Position numbers and translations under genes: made by a program
Shown: positions 37,765 to 47,553 of the stretch, in pieces
Layout of the letters: the number at the start of each line of letters is the position of its first letter
Position numbering within the stretch: position 1 is the stretch's first letter
DNA from: Cyclobacterium salsum
Lineage (GTDB): Bacteria; Bacteroidota; Bacteroidia; Cytophagales; Cyclobacteriaceae
Length of the DNA: 64,000 nt
Assembly: GCF_010119245.1 (NCBI RefSeq)
Contig: NZ_WNKG01000004.1
Span: forward strand, 372,001 to 436,000
Direction: 5' to 3'
Notes under the pieces: generated by a model
Seen by the model: only the letters and a program-made list of their open reading frames with translations
What the model was told of the DNA's origin: nothing
The model's database searches: none

Positions 37765-39387
37765 TTACTCGGGTTTGGCATCCCACCAAAGTTTGGTTCC
37801 GTTGGTGTTACCTCCCCTGCTTGTCAACTCCGGCAACTCCTCTGCAGCAGTAACCGCTTCATTGTTATTATCGTATTCTCCTTGAACAAAGATCAACCTT
37901 GGCATCACTTCATCCGCTGGCACATCTTCATTGTCTGAATTCAATCTCGGATAGGGGGTAGGATAATTGGTCCTTCTCAATTCCGCCCAGGCTTCCCATC
38001 CATCCGGATAGATAGCAACCCACTTTTGGGTACAAATCTGCTCCAGCTGTTCTTCTTTGGTGCCCCCAGTTAAGAAAGCTACTGGCACATTTGAATTGGG
38101 TCCCATGTTCCATTCCGGATTATCAGGGAAGGTTACCGGCTTTGGTGTATTGTCGCTATTGATATAGTCTTGAATAGCAGCAGGATCTGCTCCGATTCTA
38201 GGCTCAGACATAGACAATTCGATACCTTTCTCATAGTATTCCTGTGCAGAGCCGCCCATGGCCCAGCCTTCCAGCGCGCCTTCAGCCAGCAAAAACTGAA
38301 CCTCAGCAGCACTAATGACTCTCCAGGGCTCACCGGAAGCACTTCCACCCCTACCTTCATTCAAGAAGATAACACCCATATCTGAGTGCGCGTCATTCCA
38401 ACCGGTTTCTCCCAAATCTTCCCGGGAAAGTCCGTTTCTTAAACCTTGATAGGGTTCTCCCTCCCCGCTTTCCTGATAATCAACCGTTTCACTGAAATAA
38501 ACTCCGGTACGCGGATCATCATAACCCACCATTACACTTTCCATCAGGGCACTCATTCGGAATTCACCCCAGTTGGTAATAATCCAATACGGATTTCTGG
38601 ACTGTACCGTGGTATTGATAAAGGCACTGTCATCATTCGACTCCATGACGCCATCGGCCACGGCTTTTTCTGCCTCAGTCTTGGCTAGTGCAGGATCGGC
38701 GTACTTCACCCGCATGGCCAATCTCAGCCTCAGGGAATTGGCATAGGTTAACCACTTATCGGCAGATCCCCCAAATATCTGGTCATGCCCAACAAAGGCA
38801 CTTCCACCGGTATTTTGCTTCAACACCGCTACGGCTTCATCGAGTACCGTGAATAAATCCCGGTATACCTCTTCCTGAGAATCGTAAGGCACCACTGTCT
38901 CACCGTTTCCGTAAGAGGAATAAATAATCGGTCCCCAATAATCGGAAATACGGTGGTATGCCTGTACTTTCCATACTTTGATAAAGGCATTTTCCAGGGG
39001 GAGTTCGTTTTCCTCTGTAAATTCCTCCACAAACTGAATAACGGGAGCTGCCTGACCGTAGAAATAATTCCAGGCACCGTTTGACCAGCCACCCACCTGT
39101 ATGTGGCGATCAGAATCAAAGTTCACCTGCGTGGTGGCAAAATATTGCGCATATAAATCTGCAAACAAGCTTTGAGCGGTCTGAAAGCCAGCCGTACTTC
39201 CTCCAGGGGCAAGATACATCGCCCGACCTTGTGCATTGGCGAAAGCCTGTCCCAACAGACCAATGTCCAGGTTGGACGCTACAATCGCATTGGGTTGGGT
39301 ATTTAACTCTTCAAAGTTTTCCGTACAAGCGCCGAATGTCAACGCCGTAAGGGATAAACCCATCGCTATATTAGATATTTTTATCAT
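37765..39387 (-). CDS. SusD/RagB family outer-membrane lipoprotein (SusD-like_2)
   Basis: This is a 540-residue surface lipoprotein (lipobox LTFGAC). It starts the mature part with CTENFEELNTQPNAI, the hallmark of the SusD-like_2 group, and has the TPR-like helical repeats and the AEVQFLLAEGALEGW helix of the family. SusD caps the SusC barrel and captures the substrate. The gene starts 11 bases after the SusC gene ends. The ligand class cannot be read from the sequence. No glycoside hydrolase lies beside the pair. Confidence 0.95.
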   Translation of the reverse strand: MIKISNIAMGLSLTALTFGACTENFEELNTQPNAIVASNLDIGLLGQAFANAQGRAMYLAPGGSTAGFQTAQSLFADLYAQYFATTQVNFDSDRHIQVGGWSNGAWNYFYGQAAPVIQFVEEFTEENELPLENAFIKVWKVQAYHRISDYWGPIIYSSYGNGETVVPYDSQEEVYRDLFTVLDEAVAVLKQNTGGSAFVGHDQIFGGSADKWLTYANSLRLRLAMRVKYADPALAKTEAEKAVADGVMESNDDSAFINTTVQSRNPYWIITNWGEFRMSALMESVMVGYDDPRTGVYFSETVDYQESGEGEPYQGLRNGLSREDLGETGWNDAHSDMGVIFLNEGRGGSASGEPWRVISAAEVQFLLAEGALEGWAMGGSAQEYYEKGIELSMSEPRIGADPAAIQDYINSDNTPKPVTFPDNPEWNMGPNSNVPVAFLTGGTKEEQLEQICTQKWVAIYPDGWEAWAELRRTNYPTPYPRLNSDNEDVPADEVMPRLIFVQGEYDNNNEAVTAAEELPELTSRGGNTNGTKLWWDAKPE

Positions 39388-39398
39388 CGTTACTATTT

Positions 39399-42300
39399 TT
39401 AAAATCCTAAATTAACATTAAAACCAAAGGATCTTGCCGTCGGAGGGCCAAAGGAGTCAAATCCTTGTGCAGCTGCTGAGGTTCCAACCGTCACATCAGG
39501 GTCAATGTTCTTCGCTTCATTCAGGAAGAAAAACAGGTTCCTGGCTACAAAGTTGATACTAACACTGTTCAAAGGCAAACTTTCCAATTTGGCTGCAGGG
39601 ATGGTATACCCAATCACTGCTTCTCGCAATCGAACGTTAGTAGCTGAATAGGAGAATACTTCACCTATCGGCGCATTTCTACCTCCCATATTTACCCAAA
39701 ACAACTCGGCAGTTGTTTCAATGTCATTAGGAACGAAGGTACCGTCTTCTGTTTCTTTGACGGCCGTTTCGTGTTCCATGAAGTTTTCACCGAATACCAA
39801 TCCACCTTCTCTCCCTTGTAAGGTCTCCTCAGTCATACCATCGGCGTAGATAATAGCGTTGGTAAGCGAAGCAATGCTACCTCCCTGACGGAAATCAATG
39901 GTAAAATTAGCACGGAAATTCTTATAGGTGAATGAGTTCTGTATACCTCCCAACCAAATTGGATTGTAATTGGCAACGCGGACTGTAAATCCAGGAGTCG
40001 TTCTCGGAACACCATTATCACCCACAATTACTCTTCCCTGATCGTCTCTAAGGTATCCTCTGGAATAAACCTCTCCAAACATTTTACCTTCTTCCACCCT
40101 AAATTGTCGCAAGAAGTCTCCTCCTACTACAATGCTGGGCCGCTGGTCATTGATTTCATTAACCATGGAAATGTTGCGGGCGAAGTTTGCCGTGATATTC
40201 CAGTTAAAATCGGCTCTTCGAATCGGAGTAAGATTCAACACCACCTCAATTCCTTCGTTCTGTACATCCCCACCATTGGTAAAGAAGCTGGAGGCGCCTG
40301 AACCTACCGGCAAGGCCACCGTAAAGAGCTGATTGAATGAATTGGTTTTGTAATAGGTGAAGTCAACACCGAGACGATTGTCCAGGAATCGGAAGTCACC
40401 ACCCAATTCAATGGACTGCGTAGTTTCGGGGAGTAAATTTTCGTTAGGAAGGGTCGTACTCAACGATAGGTATCCTCCCAATCCACCTGCTGCAAAAGCA
40501 GCGGTACGTTGAAGCTGGTAGGGGCTGGTGTCGTTACCAACTTCAGCGAAGGACCCTCTTACTTTCGCAAAAGTGAACCACTCCGGAAATTCTACCAAAT
40601 CAGATACGACAGCATTTAAGCCTACGGAAGGATAAAAGAAAGACCAATTATCCTTTGGAAGGGTAGAAGACCAGTCATTTCGGGCCGTAATATCCAGGAA
40701 AACAGCATTTTTCCAGGCAATCTGCGCAAAAGAGTAAAGTGAATTCACATCTTTCGGAGCACCTACCCCGTGGCTTGAAACCACCTGCTGAGTATTAGTC
40801 AAGGCAAAAAAGTTCGGAACGACCATGTTCTGACCGGTATTGGAATTCAACGCCGAATTTCGGTTGATACGGCTATTTCCTCCGGCATTGATATTAAAAT
40901 ACCAATCATCGCTTAAGGATTTCTCATAGCTGATCAGGAAATCGGTGTTTATCTCCATGTTCTCAGACTGGCCTACCGAAAACCTTCCGTTTTGAGCGAT
41001 GATGTAACTGTCATTGTATAGTTTCTCCTCGCTGTTACCAAACGATCGGTCCAGGGCAGCTCGACCCAAAACGGTCAGCCCTTCGGCTATTTCATAACTC
41101 AATGAAGAAAAGGCCACCAACCTGTCTGAAGTATTCTTTCTCAGGTTTCGATTAATGGTCCAATAAGGGTTGGCACCCCCGTTAGAGCCCGGATTAAAGT
41201 AATTCTGCCGTAACAAACCGGCCTGATTCACATATTCATATCTGGCGAAATCCTCCGTGGTGATGTTTCGAGGCATACGCATAATATGCCGGTTGGGGTT
41301 GGAAAAACTTTCTCCCTGAGACAATTGGTTGTCTATGTCCTGACGAATGTAGTTGACTTTTGAGTCCAGCGTTAATTTCTCCGATAATTTATTGGTCAAA
41401 CGCAGGTTGATACTGTGTCTGCCTAACTCGTTCCCAGGAACCACGCCTGCAGCGTCGGTGTAGGTATAGGAAAAATAGGTTTGATTTCGCTCGTTTCCGC
41501 CGGTAATGGCAAGCGTCGTAGCTAAATTGTGGCCCGTCTGATAAAAATCATTGATATTATCCGGCTGTGGAGAAAAGGAATAGGTATCCTGAGACCTGTT
41601 TGGATCCGGAGACCAGTGGGCTACAGAAGATCCATCCATTCTGGGTCCCCAGGAAAACTCAGATCCGGGAGCATAATTGCCATTACTTCCCTGTCCGTAT
41701 ACGTTTTGAAAATTGGCCAAAATCAGCGGTTGGTCAAACATGTACGAGGTGTTTAAACTTACCTGGAAACCGCCTTCGCGACCCCTCTTGGTATTGACCA
41801 CGATCGCACCGTTGTTTGCCCGGCTACCATAAAGAGCGGCTGCGTTAGGTCCTTTCAGAACGTTTATGCTCTCAATATCATCCGGGTTGAGGTTCTCAAT
41901 CCCATTGGCAGGCACGCCATCCACAATATACAAGGGCTGGCTGTCTCCACTAATGGATCGGTTTCCTCTCAATACTACCCGGGTGCCTCCACCCACACCG
42001 CTACCGGAGCGGTTGATGGACAACCCGGCTACTTTACCGGAAAGTGAATTCATCACGTTCAACTCCCTTGCTTCCGAGAGTTCCTGCGTACTTACATCCT
42101 GTACGGTGTACGTAAGTGCTTTCTTTTCCCTTTCCAGACCGAAGGCGGTTACCACCACTTCCGATAGGGCCTCCAGCTCGGAGGACAAGGTTACATTAAT
42201 CTCCGTATTGTTACCAACAACTCTTTCCTGAGATGCGTATCCCAGGTAAGAAAACACCAGCACGGATTGTGCATCAGGTACACTAATACTATACTGACCA

Positions 42301-42467
42301 TCTATGTCCGTAATGGTGCCGGTATTAGTTCCTTTAATCAATATACTGACACCCGGCAAAGGGGAATCAGCGTCTGCATCAGTCACGGTACCCGTGACCG
42401 TTCGTTCCTGAGCCATGCCTTTTATCGCAAAGAGGGCCAGAAATAAAATTAGTAAACTTTTTTTCAT
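39399..42467 (-). CDS. SusC/RagA family TonB-linked outer-membrane protein
   Basis: This 1022-residue TonB-dependent transporter has a signal peptide ending near KGMAQ. It then has a carboxypeptidase-regulatory-like domain (VTGTVTDADADSPLPGVSI), a plug domain with the SusC motif (NPDDIESINVLKGPNAAALYG), and a 22-strand barrel closing with SFGFNVNLGF. It imports large nutrients with TonB energy. No anti-sigma or ECF sigma gene is beside it. The short SusC/SusD pair stands with the exported dehydrogenase module and may bring in its substrate. Confidence 0.96.
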   Translation of the reverse strand: MKKSLLILFLALFAIKGMAQERTVTGTVTDADADSPLPGVSILIKGTNTGTITDIDGQYSISVPDAQSVLVFSYLGYASQERVVGNNTEINVTLSSELEALSEVVVTAFGLEREKKALTYTVQDVSTQELSEARELNVMNSLSGKVAGLSINRSGSGVGGGTRVVLRGNRSISGDSQPLYIVDGVPANGIENLNPDDIESINVLKGPNAAALYGSRANNGAIVVNTKRGREGGFQVSLNTSYMFDQPLILANFQNVYGQGSNGNYAPGSEFSWGPRMDGSSVAHWSPDPNRSQDTYSFSPQPDNINDFYQTGHNLATTLAITGGNERNQTYFSYTYTDAAGVVPGNELGRHSINLRLTNKLSEKLTLDSKVNYIRQDIDNQLSQGESFSNPNRHIMRMPRNITTEDFARYEYVNQAGLLRQNYFNPGSNGGANPYWTINRNLRKNTSDRLVAFSSLSYEIAEGLTVLGRAALDRSFGNSEEKLYNDSYIIAQNGRFSVGQSENMEINTDFLISYEKSLSDDWYFNINAGGNSRINRNSALNSNTGQNMVVPNFFALTNTQQVVSSHGVGAPKDVNSLYSFAQIAWKNAVFLDITARNDWSSTLPKDNWSFFYPSVGLNAVVSDLVEFPEWFTFAKVRGSFAEVGNDTSPYQLQRTAAFAAGGLGGYLSLSTTLPNENLLPETTQSIELGGDFRFLDNRLGVDFTYYKTNSFNQLFTVALPVGSGASSFFTNGGDVQNEGIEVVLNLTPIRRADFNWNITANFARNISMVNEINDQRPSIVVGGDFLRQFRVEEGKMFGEVYSRGYLRDDQGRVIVGDNGVPRTTPGFTVRVANYNPIWLGGIQNSFTYKNFRANFTIDFRQGGSIASLTNAIIYADGMTEETLQGREGGLVFGENFMEHETAVKETEDGTFVPNDIETTAELFWVNMGGRNAPIGEVFSYSATNVRLREAVIGYTIPAAKLESLPLNSVSINFVARNLFFFLNEAKNIDPDVTVGTSAAAQGFDSFGPPTARSFGFNVNLGF

Positions 42468-43008
42468 AAGTAAATGAACAATTGAATTGAATTGGATTTT
42501 GGAAATTTTTCCAATGTTTAATTTTAACCATCACTGTTGGATATCAACAATACCTTTCGGAAATCATCCGAAGCAATTTATTTCAATGCATCGACATTAT
42601 TTTTCAGAATTCAATTTTAGCAATTCTTAAATAAATACGTTCGGTCAGGTTGGCTAGATTGGGTAATTTTTAATTAATGTAGGCTTAATATTAGGAAGAA
42701 TTTAATTCACAAGCAACCGAAATACCGTTGAAATAATTTTTGGGTTTATAACAAACTAAAAATCAAAAAATAGCAAATCCTGTCAACAATAATTAAAAAA
42801 AATGTTTTACCGTTTTTTTTAAAATTTCGGTCGTTTTCGAATCTTTTCAATAGAAATAATATTTTTATTTCGGTTTCGTGTCATTTTTTTCGCTTGTCAA
42901 ATAGACAAAACTCGCTTAAATTAATTCATTTTACTACCAATAACACAATCTTATATTTAAATATAAAAGTAATTTTACAAATTAACACAGAAAACTCGTA
43001 ATACACCC
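42468..43008. other. Long AT-rich divergent intergenic region
   Basis: This is 541 bases between the divergent starts of the SusC gene and the second dehydrogenase-cytochrome gene. No gene is visible. It holds an A/T palindrome (TTAAAAAAAA and TTTTTTTTAA, 42793-42822) and two copies of TTTCGGT close by (near 42825 and 42869). It probably carries both promoters and regulator sites. No exact TAnnTTTG was found for either gene. Confidence 0.4.
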
Positions 43009-44763
43009 ATGAATCGTATTCTTTTGCCGTCTATCTATTTTATTCTCCTTTCAACATGGATGATGTTTATAGTCCCTTCTTGTAAAAGCCCGGTCGGTCC
43101 ACCCCATCCGGACCAGGATAACGGCGGGCTTTCATTACCCGAGGGATTTGGGGCTTTGGTGGTCGTGGATAGTATTGGCAAAGGAAGGCATTTGGCAATC
43201 CGGGAGAATGGGGATATCTATGTCAAACTAAGATATGCAAGAGAAGTGGGAAGCAACGTAGCCTTGAGGGATACCACTGGCGATGGCAAGGCAGATATCA
43301 TCACTTATTTCGGGGAATATGAAGACGAAGGCAGTCTGGCAAACGGGATGCGAATTCACGACGGGTACCTATATTATAGTGCCGCCAGGGTAGTGTACCG
43401 GAATCGCCTGGTACTTGGAAAACTAATCCCCGACAGCCCGATGGAAATTGTACTTACTGATGACCACGAACACGGCATCCACTGGCATATCACCAAACCG
43501 GTTTCCTTCGACCGGGAAGGAAACCTATACGTCCCCTTTGGTAGCCCTTCCAATGCCTGCCAGGATTTGGTAAATAAGCCGGGCGGCATACCCGGTTCCG
43601 AAGGATTGGATCCCTGCCCCGAGCTAGCCGAACATGGCGGGGTCTGGAAGTTCCCTATGGACAAACTGGGAATGACCCAGAAAGATGGGGAACTGTTTGC
43701 CACAGGTATACGAAGTGTGGTAGCGATGGATTTTAACCAGCAGGACAATCACCTGTACCTGGTCATGCACGGAAGAGATAACCTCCACCTGCTCTATCCG
43801 GAAACCTTTACTCCATGGGAGAGTGCCGTTTTGCCATCGGAGGAGTTTATCAAAGTGACCAAGGGCGCCGATTATGGCTGGCCGTATTGCTATTACGATC
43901 AGATTCAGGGGAAAAAGGTGCTGGCACCCGAATACGGAGGCGATGGAAAAATCATTGGTAGGTGCGGGGATATGGATGATCCGGTGATGGGATTCCCGGG
44001 TCATTGGGCACCCAACGATTTGCTCTTTTATAAAGGCGAACAGTTTCCGGAGAGGTATAAAGGAGGTGCTTTTGTGGCTTTTCATGGTTCTACTAACCGG
44101 GGTCCCTATCCACAGTCCGGCTACTTTGTCGCATTCGTACCCTTTGAAAACGGACAACCTACCGGTGATTGGGAGGTTTTTGCCAATGGCTTTGCTGGCA
44201 CCAATCCGATAATAAATGTCAGCGATGCGGAATTCAGACCCATGGGCTTGGCCGAGGGGCCGGATGGCTCCCTGTATATTTCAGATTCAAATAAGGGGAA
44301 GATTTGGCGAGTCCTATTCACAGGCGATAAACATTCCTTCGGCGAAGAATCACTTGCAGCCATGGAAGCGCAAAAACAGTTAGCGAATATTCGAACCCCC
44401 CACCCGGATCAGGACAACCTGGACCGAGGGAAACAGCCTCAGGGAAACCAGGTATACAGTACCTATTGCGCTCCCTGCCATCAACGAGACGGAAAAGGTG
44501 CGGCGGGACGAATTCCTGGATTGCACCAAACCGAATGGGTGTCCGGGGATAAAGAACGCCTTATTCGGATTGTAGTTGAAGGACTGGACGGGGAAATAGA
44601 AGTGAACGGAGAACGCTACGATAATGTGATGCCAGCCCATGGATTTCTTGATGACCAGCAAATCGCAAGTGTACTGACCTATCTACGGCAGCATTTTGAA
44701 AACCAGGCCAGCCCTATTCTACCCGAAGAAGTAGCCTCCTTACGCACCAATTCTCAAGAATAA
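43009..44763 (+). CDS. Exported GSDH-type (PQQ-dependent) sugar dehydrogenase fused to cytochrome c, copy 2
   Basis: This 584-residue lipoprotein (lipobox FIVPSC) is a close paralog of the 18967 product. Both share HPDQDNGGLSLPEGFGA-type N-termini, the propeller repeats and the C-terminal cytochrome (CAPCH at 487-491; Met ligand probably in NVMPAHG). It likely oxidises a sugar or alcohol in the periplasm. It begins the second module but is separated from the amidohydrolases by the opposite-strand NRAMP gene. The 14 bases to that convergent gene leave no room for a strong terminator. Confidence 0.88.
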   Translation: MNRILLPSIYFILLSTWMMFIVPSCKSPVGPPHPDQDNGGLSLPEGFGALVVVDSIGKGRHLAIRENGDIYVKLRYAREVGSNVALRDTTGDGKADIITYFGEYEDEGSLANGMRIHDGYLYYSAARVVYRNRLVLGKLIPDSPMEIVLTDDHEHGIHWHITKPVSFDREGNLYVPFGSPSNACQDLVNKPGGIPGSEGLDPCPELAEHGGVWKFPMDKLGMTQKDGELFATGIRSVVAMDFNQQDNHLYLVMHGRDNLHLLYPETFTPWESAVLPSEEFIKVTKGADYGWPYCYYDQIQGKKVLAPEYGGDGKIIGRCGDMDDPVMGFPGHWAPNDLLFYKGEQFPERYKGGAFVAFHGSTNRGPYPQSGYFVAFVPFENGQPTGDWEVFANGFAGTNPIINVSDAEFRPMGLAEGPDGSLYISDSNKGKIWRVLFTGDKHSFGEESLAAMEAQKQLANIRTPHPDQDNLDRGKQPQGNQVYSTYCAPCHQRDGKGAAGRIPGLHQTEWVSGDKERLIRIVVEGLDGEIEVNGERYDNVMPAHGFLDDQQIASVLTYLRQHFENQASPILPEEVASLRTNSQE

Positions 44764-44777
44764 TAGCGGTAGCAGCG

Positions 44778-46058
44778 TTACACCAATTCCATCAATGCCA
44801 GGTAACCTGTATAGGAAATCACGCAGGCAAACACCAGTGCAGCCACCAAGCCGGTATTGAGCCAAACCCCCGCCTTATGAATGCCCATAAGTTGTTTTTG
44901 ATTGATGAGATACAGCATGCAGGCAATGACGAGGGGCAAAACGAATACGGCGGCCACCTGGGTTAAGATCTGAGCAAAAATGGGGTTGGCTCCCAGGATG
45001 GGAACGGTTAACCCCACCAGGCAGGCAATTCCTGTTAATATCCTGAACCTGCTGGACCCGGTATCCAGTTCTCCCTCCTTGTAGTCGGCAACCAACAAGG
45101 GAGCAACCATCAAAATCGGAAAAACAGAAGATAACCCGGCACTTAATGCGCCAGTCATGAAGACGGCAACGGCAAATTTACCGGCTACCGGCTCAAGAGT
45201 GTATACCATATCCATTACCTTTTCGATGGTCTTGCCTTCGGCATAAAGGGCTCCGGTCGCAGCAGCCATGATGGAAAGATTTATTACCAGCATCAAAATG
45301 GCGCTGGTCAATGCGTCCTTGGATTGCTCCCGCGTGTGCGCAGGTCCCCAGCCCTTACCTTTCATCAGAAGGGGCCTCACGACAAAAGTGGGTGCGGCCA
45401 TCGTGGTGCCCACAAAAGCGGCTACCAATAATTTCCCTCCTGCCACATCCGGTACGGACGGAACAAGCCCTCTGACCATCTGGGCTGGATCCGGTAGCAC
45501 CACAAACATGGAAATAATAAAGGAAATCCCCATGATGGTCACAAAAACGATCAATACCTTTTCGAAAAAGGAATACTGCCCCACCCAAAGCAAGGAATAC
45601 ATCAGTACAATCAACACGATCGCAATTCCCAACACCGGCCAGTAGGAGGCTCCGGAAATGCCGGGAAAAAACAAGATAACCATTTCATAAATCGCATTGG
45701 CGCTCAGTCCTAATATACCCGAAAGAGAGTTCCATTGGGCCAAAACGATTCCCCCCACTACCAGGTATGAAATGAGCTTGCCTCCTTTTAATTTGGTTTT
45801 GAAACTATAGATAGACGTTTGCCCGGTAATGACGGCGTACCTTCCATAAGCTTCCATCAACACCCAGGAAAACAAACAACTCAGCACCAAAACCCACAGC
45901 AATTGCATGCCGAATTGGCTACCGGCTTTGGCCATGGACGTGACACTTCCCGTCCCGATGGTATAACCAATGCAGAAAATACCGGGGCCGATACCCAGCA
46001 TCCAGATCCATATCTTTTGCAAAAAATTGGTTTTCGGGGCATTTTTGGATTCGTTCAT
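44778..46058 (-). CDS. NRAMP-related transporter with non-canonical metal-site motifs
   Basis: This is a 426-residue membrane protein with about eleven transmembrane segments and an NRAMP-like pattern (GPGIFCIGYTIGTGS, then SQFGMQLLWVLVLSC). The classic DPGN of helix 1 reads TGTGS here. The MPH region of helix 6 reads GTTMAAPTFVV. Both positions normally hold the divalent-metal ligands. It may carry another cation or a non-metal substrate. It is divergent from the amidohydrolase at 46252 and lies within the second module, so an amino-compound or ion substrate of that pathway is possible. Confidence 0.8.
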   Translation of the reverse strand: MNESKNAPKTNFLQKIWIWMLGIGPGIFCIGYTIGTGSVTSMAKAGSQFGMQLLWVLVLSCLFSWVLMEAYGRYAVITGQTSIYSFKTKLKGGKLISYLVVGGIVLAQWNSLSGILGLSANAIYEMVILFFPGISGASYWPVLGIAIVLIVLMYSLLWVGQYSFFEKVLIVFVTIMGISFIISMFVVLPDPAQMVRGLVPSVPDVAGGKLLVAAFVGTTMAAPTFVVRPLLMKGKGWGPAHTREQSKDALTSAILMLVINLSIMAAATGALYAEGKTIEKVMDMVYTLEPVAGKFAVAVFMTGALSAGLSSVFPILMVAPLLVADYKEGELDTGSSRFRILTGIACLVGLTVPILGANPIFAQILTQVAAVFVLPLVIACMLYLINQKQLMGIHKAGVWLNTGLVAALVFACVISYTGYLALMELV

Positions 46059-46251
46059 AAAGTGACAAGGTAAATTTGGGTTAGCAAGCTGTTAATTTGA
46101 AAAATTTTATCATTAATAAAAAGCGAAACGGTCGGTAAGCAGGCATTTAATAAAATAGGGCTTTGTAAAAACATTTTTTTTTGCAATATTTCCGTACTTC
46201 CCAAAAGAAAAACCTACGTTTATCGCTTCTTTCATCTAAACCCAACGCCCA

Positions 46252-47541
46252 TTGACTAGCTATGAATCCTTCTCTGGTTTGGTGCTGCATCGACTGCTTG
46301 CCATTGCTTGTACCCTGCTGCTTGGCACGGTTCCAGTTGCGGCCCAGGAAATCGATCTTTTATTAAAAGGCGGCCACCTGCTGGATCCGAAAAATGGGAT
46401 CAACGAACCCATGGACCTGGCCATTTCAGGCAAAACCATACTAAAGGTTGAAAAGGACATTCCTGCCAGTAGTGCAAAGAAAACGCTTGATGTCAGCGGG
46501 CTGTACATTACCCCGGGACTGGTAGACATGCATGTGCATGTTTTTCATGGCACTAATACGGATTCCTACATCGCCGACGCGCTGACCAGTCTTCCTCCCG
46601 ATGGGTTTACCTTTCGATCTGGGGTTACCACCGTCGTAGATGCGGGTTCTTCGGGATGGCGAAATTTCCGTCAATTCAAAGAACAAACCATTGACCGCTC
46701 GCAAACCCGGGTATTGGCACTGCTGAATATCGTAGGCACCGGCATGTATGGCAGATTCGAGGAACAGAACGTGATGGATATGAATCCTACCATGACGGCT
46801 CACATGATCAACCGCTTATTTCCGGAGATACTGGTAGGTATCAAATCAGCGCATTATTGGGGAGATTTTACCCAAGTAGACCTAGCCGTTGAAGCCGGAA
46901 AGCTGGCCAATGTACCCGTTATGGTCGATTTTGGTGAGCACCAGCCACCCAATTCCATCGAAGCACTTTTTATGCAGCACCTGAGGCCCGGCGATATTTT
47001 CACTCACACGTTTTCCTACGGCCCCACTAATCGGGAAACCATCGTAGATGAAAATCTGAACGTGAAACCCTTTGTTTTTGAAGCCCAGAAAAGAGGGATT
47101 CGTTTTGATGTGGGGCATGGCGGAGGCGCTTTTTCCTTCAGACAGGCTATCCCGGCTATAGAACAAGGGTTTTTGCCGGATGTGATCAGCTCTGATCTGC
47201 ATAAAGACAGCATGAATGGCGGATTTAAGGACATGGCCAATTTACTATCCAAGTTTATGAACATGGGACTGAGCCTGGAAGAAGTCATCCTCCGGGCCAC
47301 CTGGAATCCCGCCCAGGTGATCCACAGGGAGGATTTAGGAAATCTGGACCCCGGATCAGAAGCAGACATCGCTGTTTTTAGGTTGGTCGAAGGAGATTTT
47401 GGCTTTCAGGATATTCGTAGAACGCGAATTGACGGAACTCAACGATTGGAAACCGAATTGACCCTACGGGCCGGCAGAATCGTCTGGGACCTGAACGGAA
47501 TCAACGCTCCTCACTGGGAAACTGAAATTAGCAACCGATAA
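46252..47541 (+). CDS. Secreted amidohydrolase/deacetylase family metallohydrolase, copy 3
   Basis: The 429 residues include a signal peptide ending near VPVAAQ. The motifs are HVH in GLVDMHVHVF, lysine in VGIKSAHY, histidine in DIFTHTF, the full DVGHGGG segment, and the aspartate of SSDLHKDSMN. The frame starts with a TTG at 46252. A later TTG or GTG near the hydrophobic stretch is possible, and no in-frame ATG precedes the signal. Copy 4 begins 12 bases after the stop. Confidence 0.87.
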   Translation: MTSYESFSGLVLHRLLAIACTLLLGTVPVAAQEIDLLLKGGHLLDPKNGINEPMDLAISGKTILKVEKDIPASSAKKTLDVSGLYITPGLVDMHVHVFHGTNTDSYIADALTSLPPDGFTFRSGVTTVVDAGSSGWRNFRQFKEQTIDRSQTRVLALLNIVGTGMYGRFEEQNVMDMNPTMTAHMINRLFPEILVGIKSAHYWGDFTQVDLAVEAGKLANVPVMVDFGEHQPPNSIEALFMQHLRPGDIFTHTFSYGPTNRETIVDENLNVKPFVFEAQKRGIRFDVGHGGGAFSFRQAIPAIEQGFLPDVISSDLHKDSMNGGFKDMANLLSKFMNMGLSLEEVILRATWNPAQVIHREDLGNLDPGSEADIAVFRLVEGDFGFQDIRRTRIDGTQRLETELTLRAGRIVWDLNGINAPHWETEISNR

Positions 47542-47553
47542 TGGTTTACTAAA

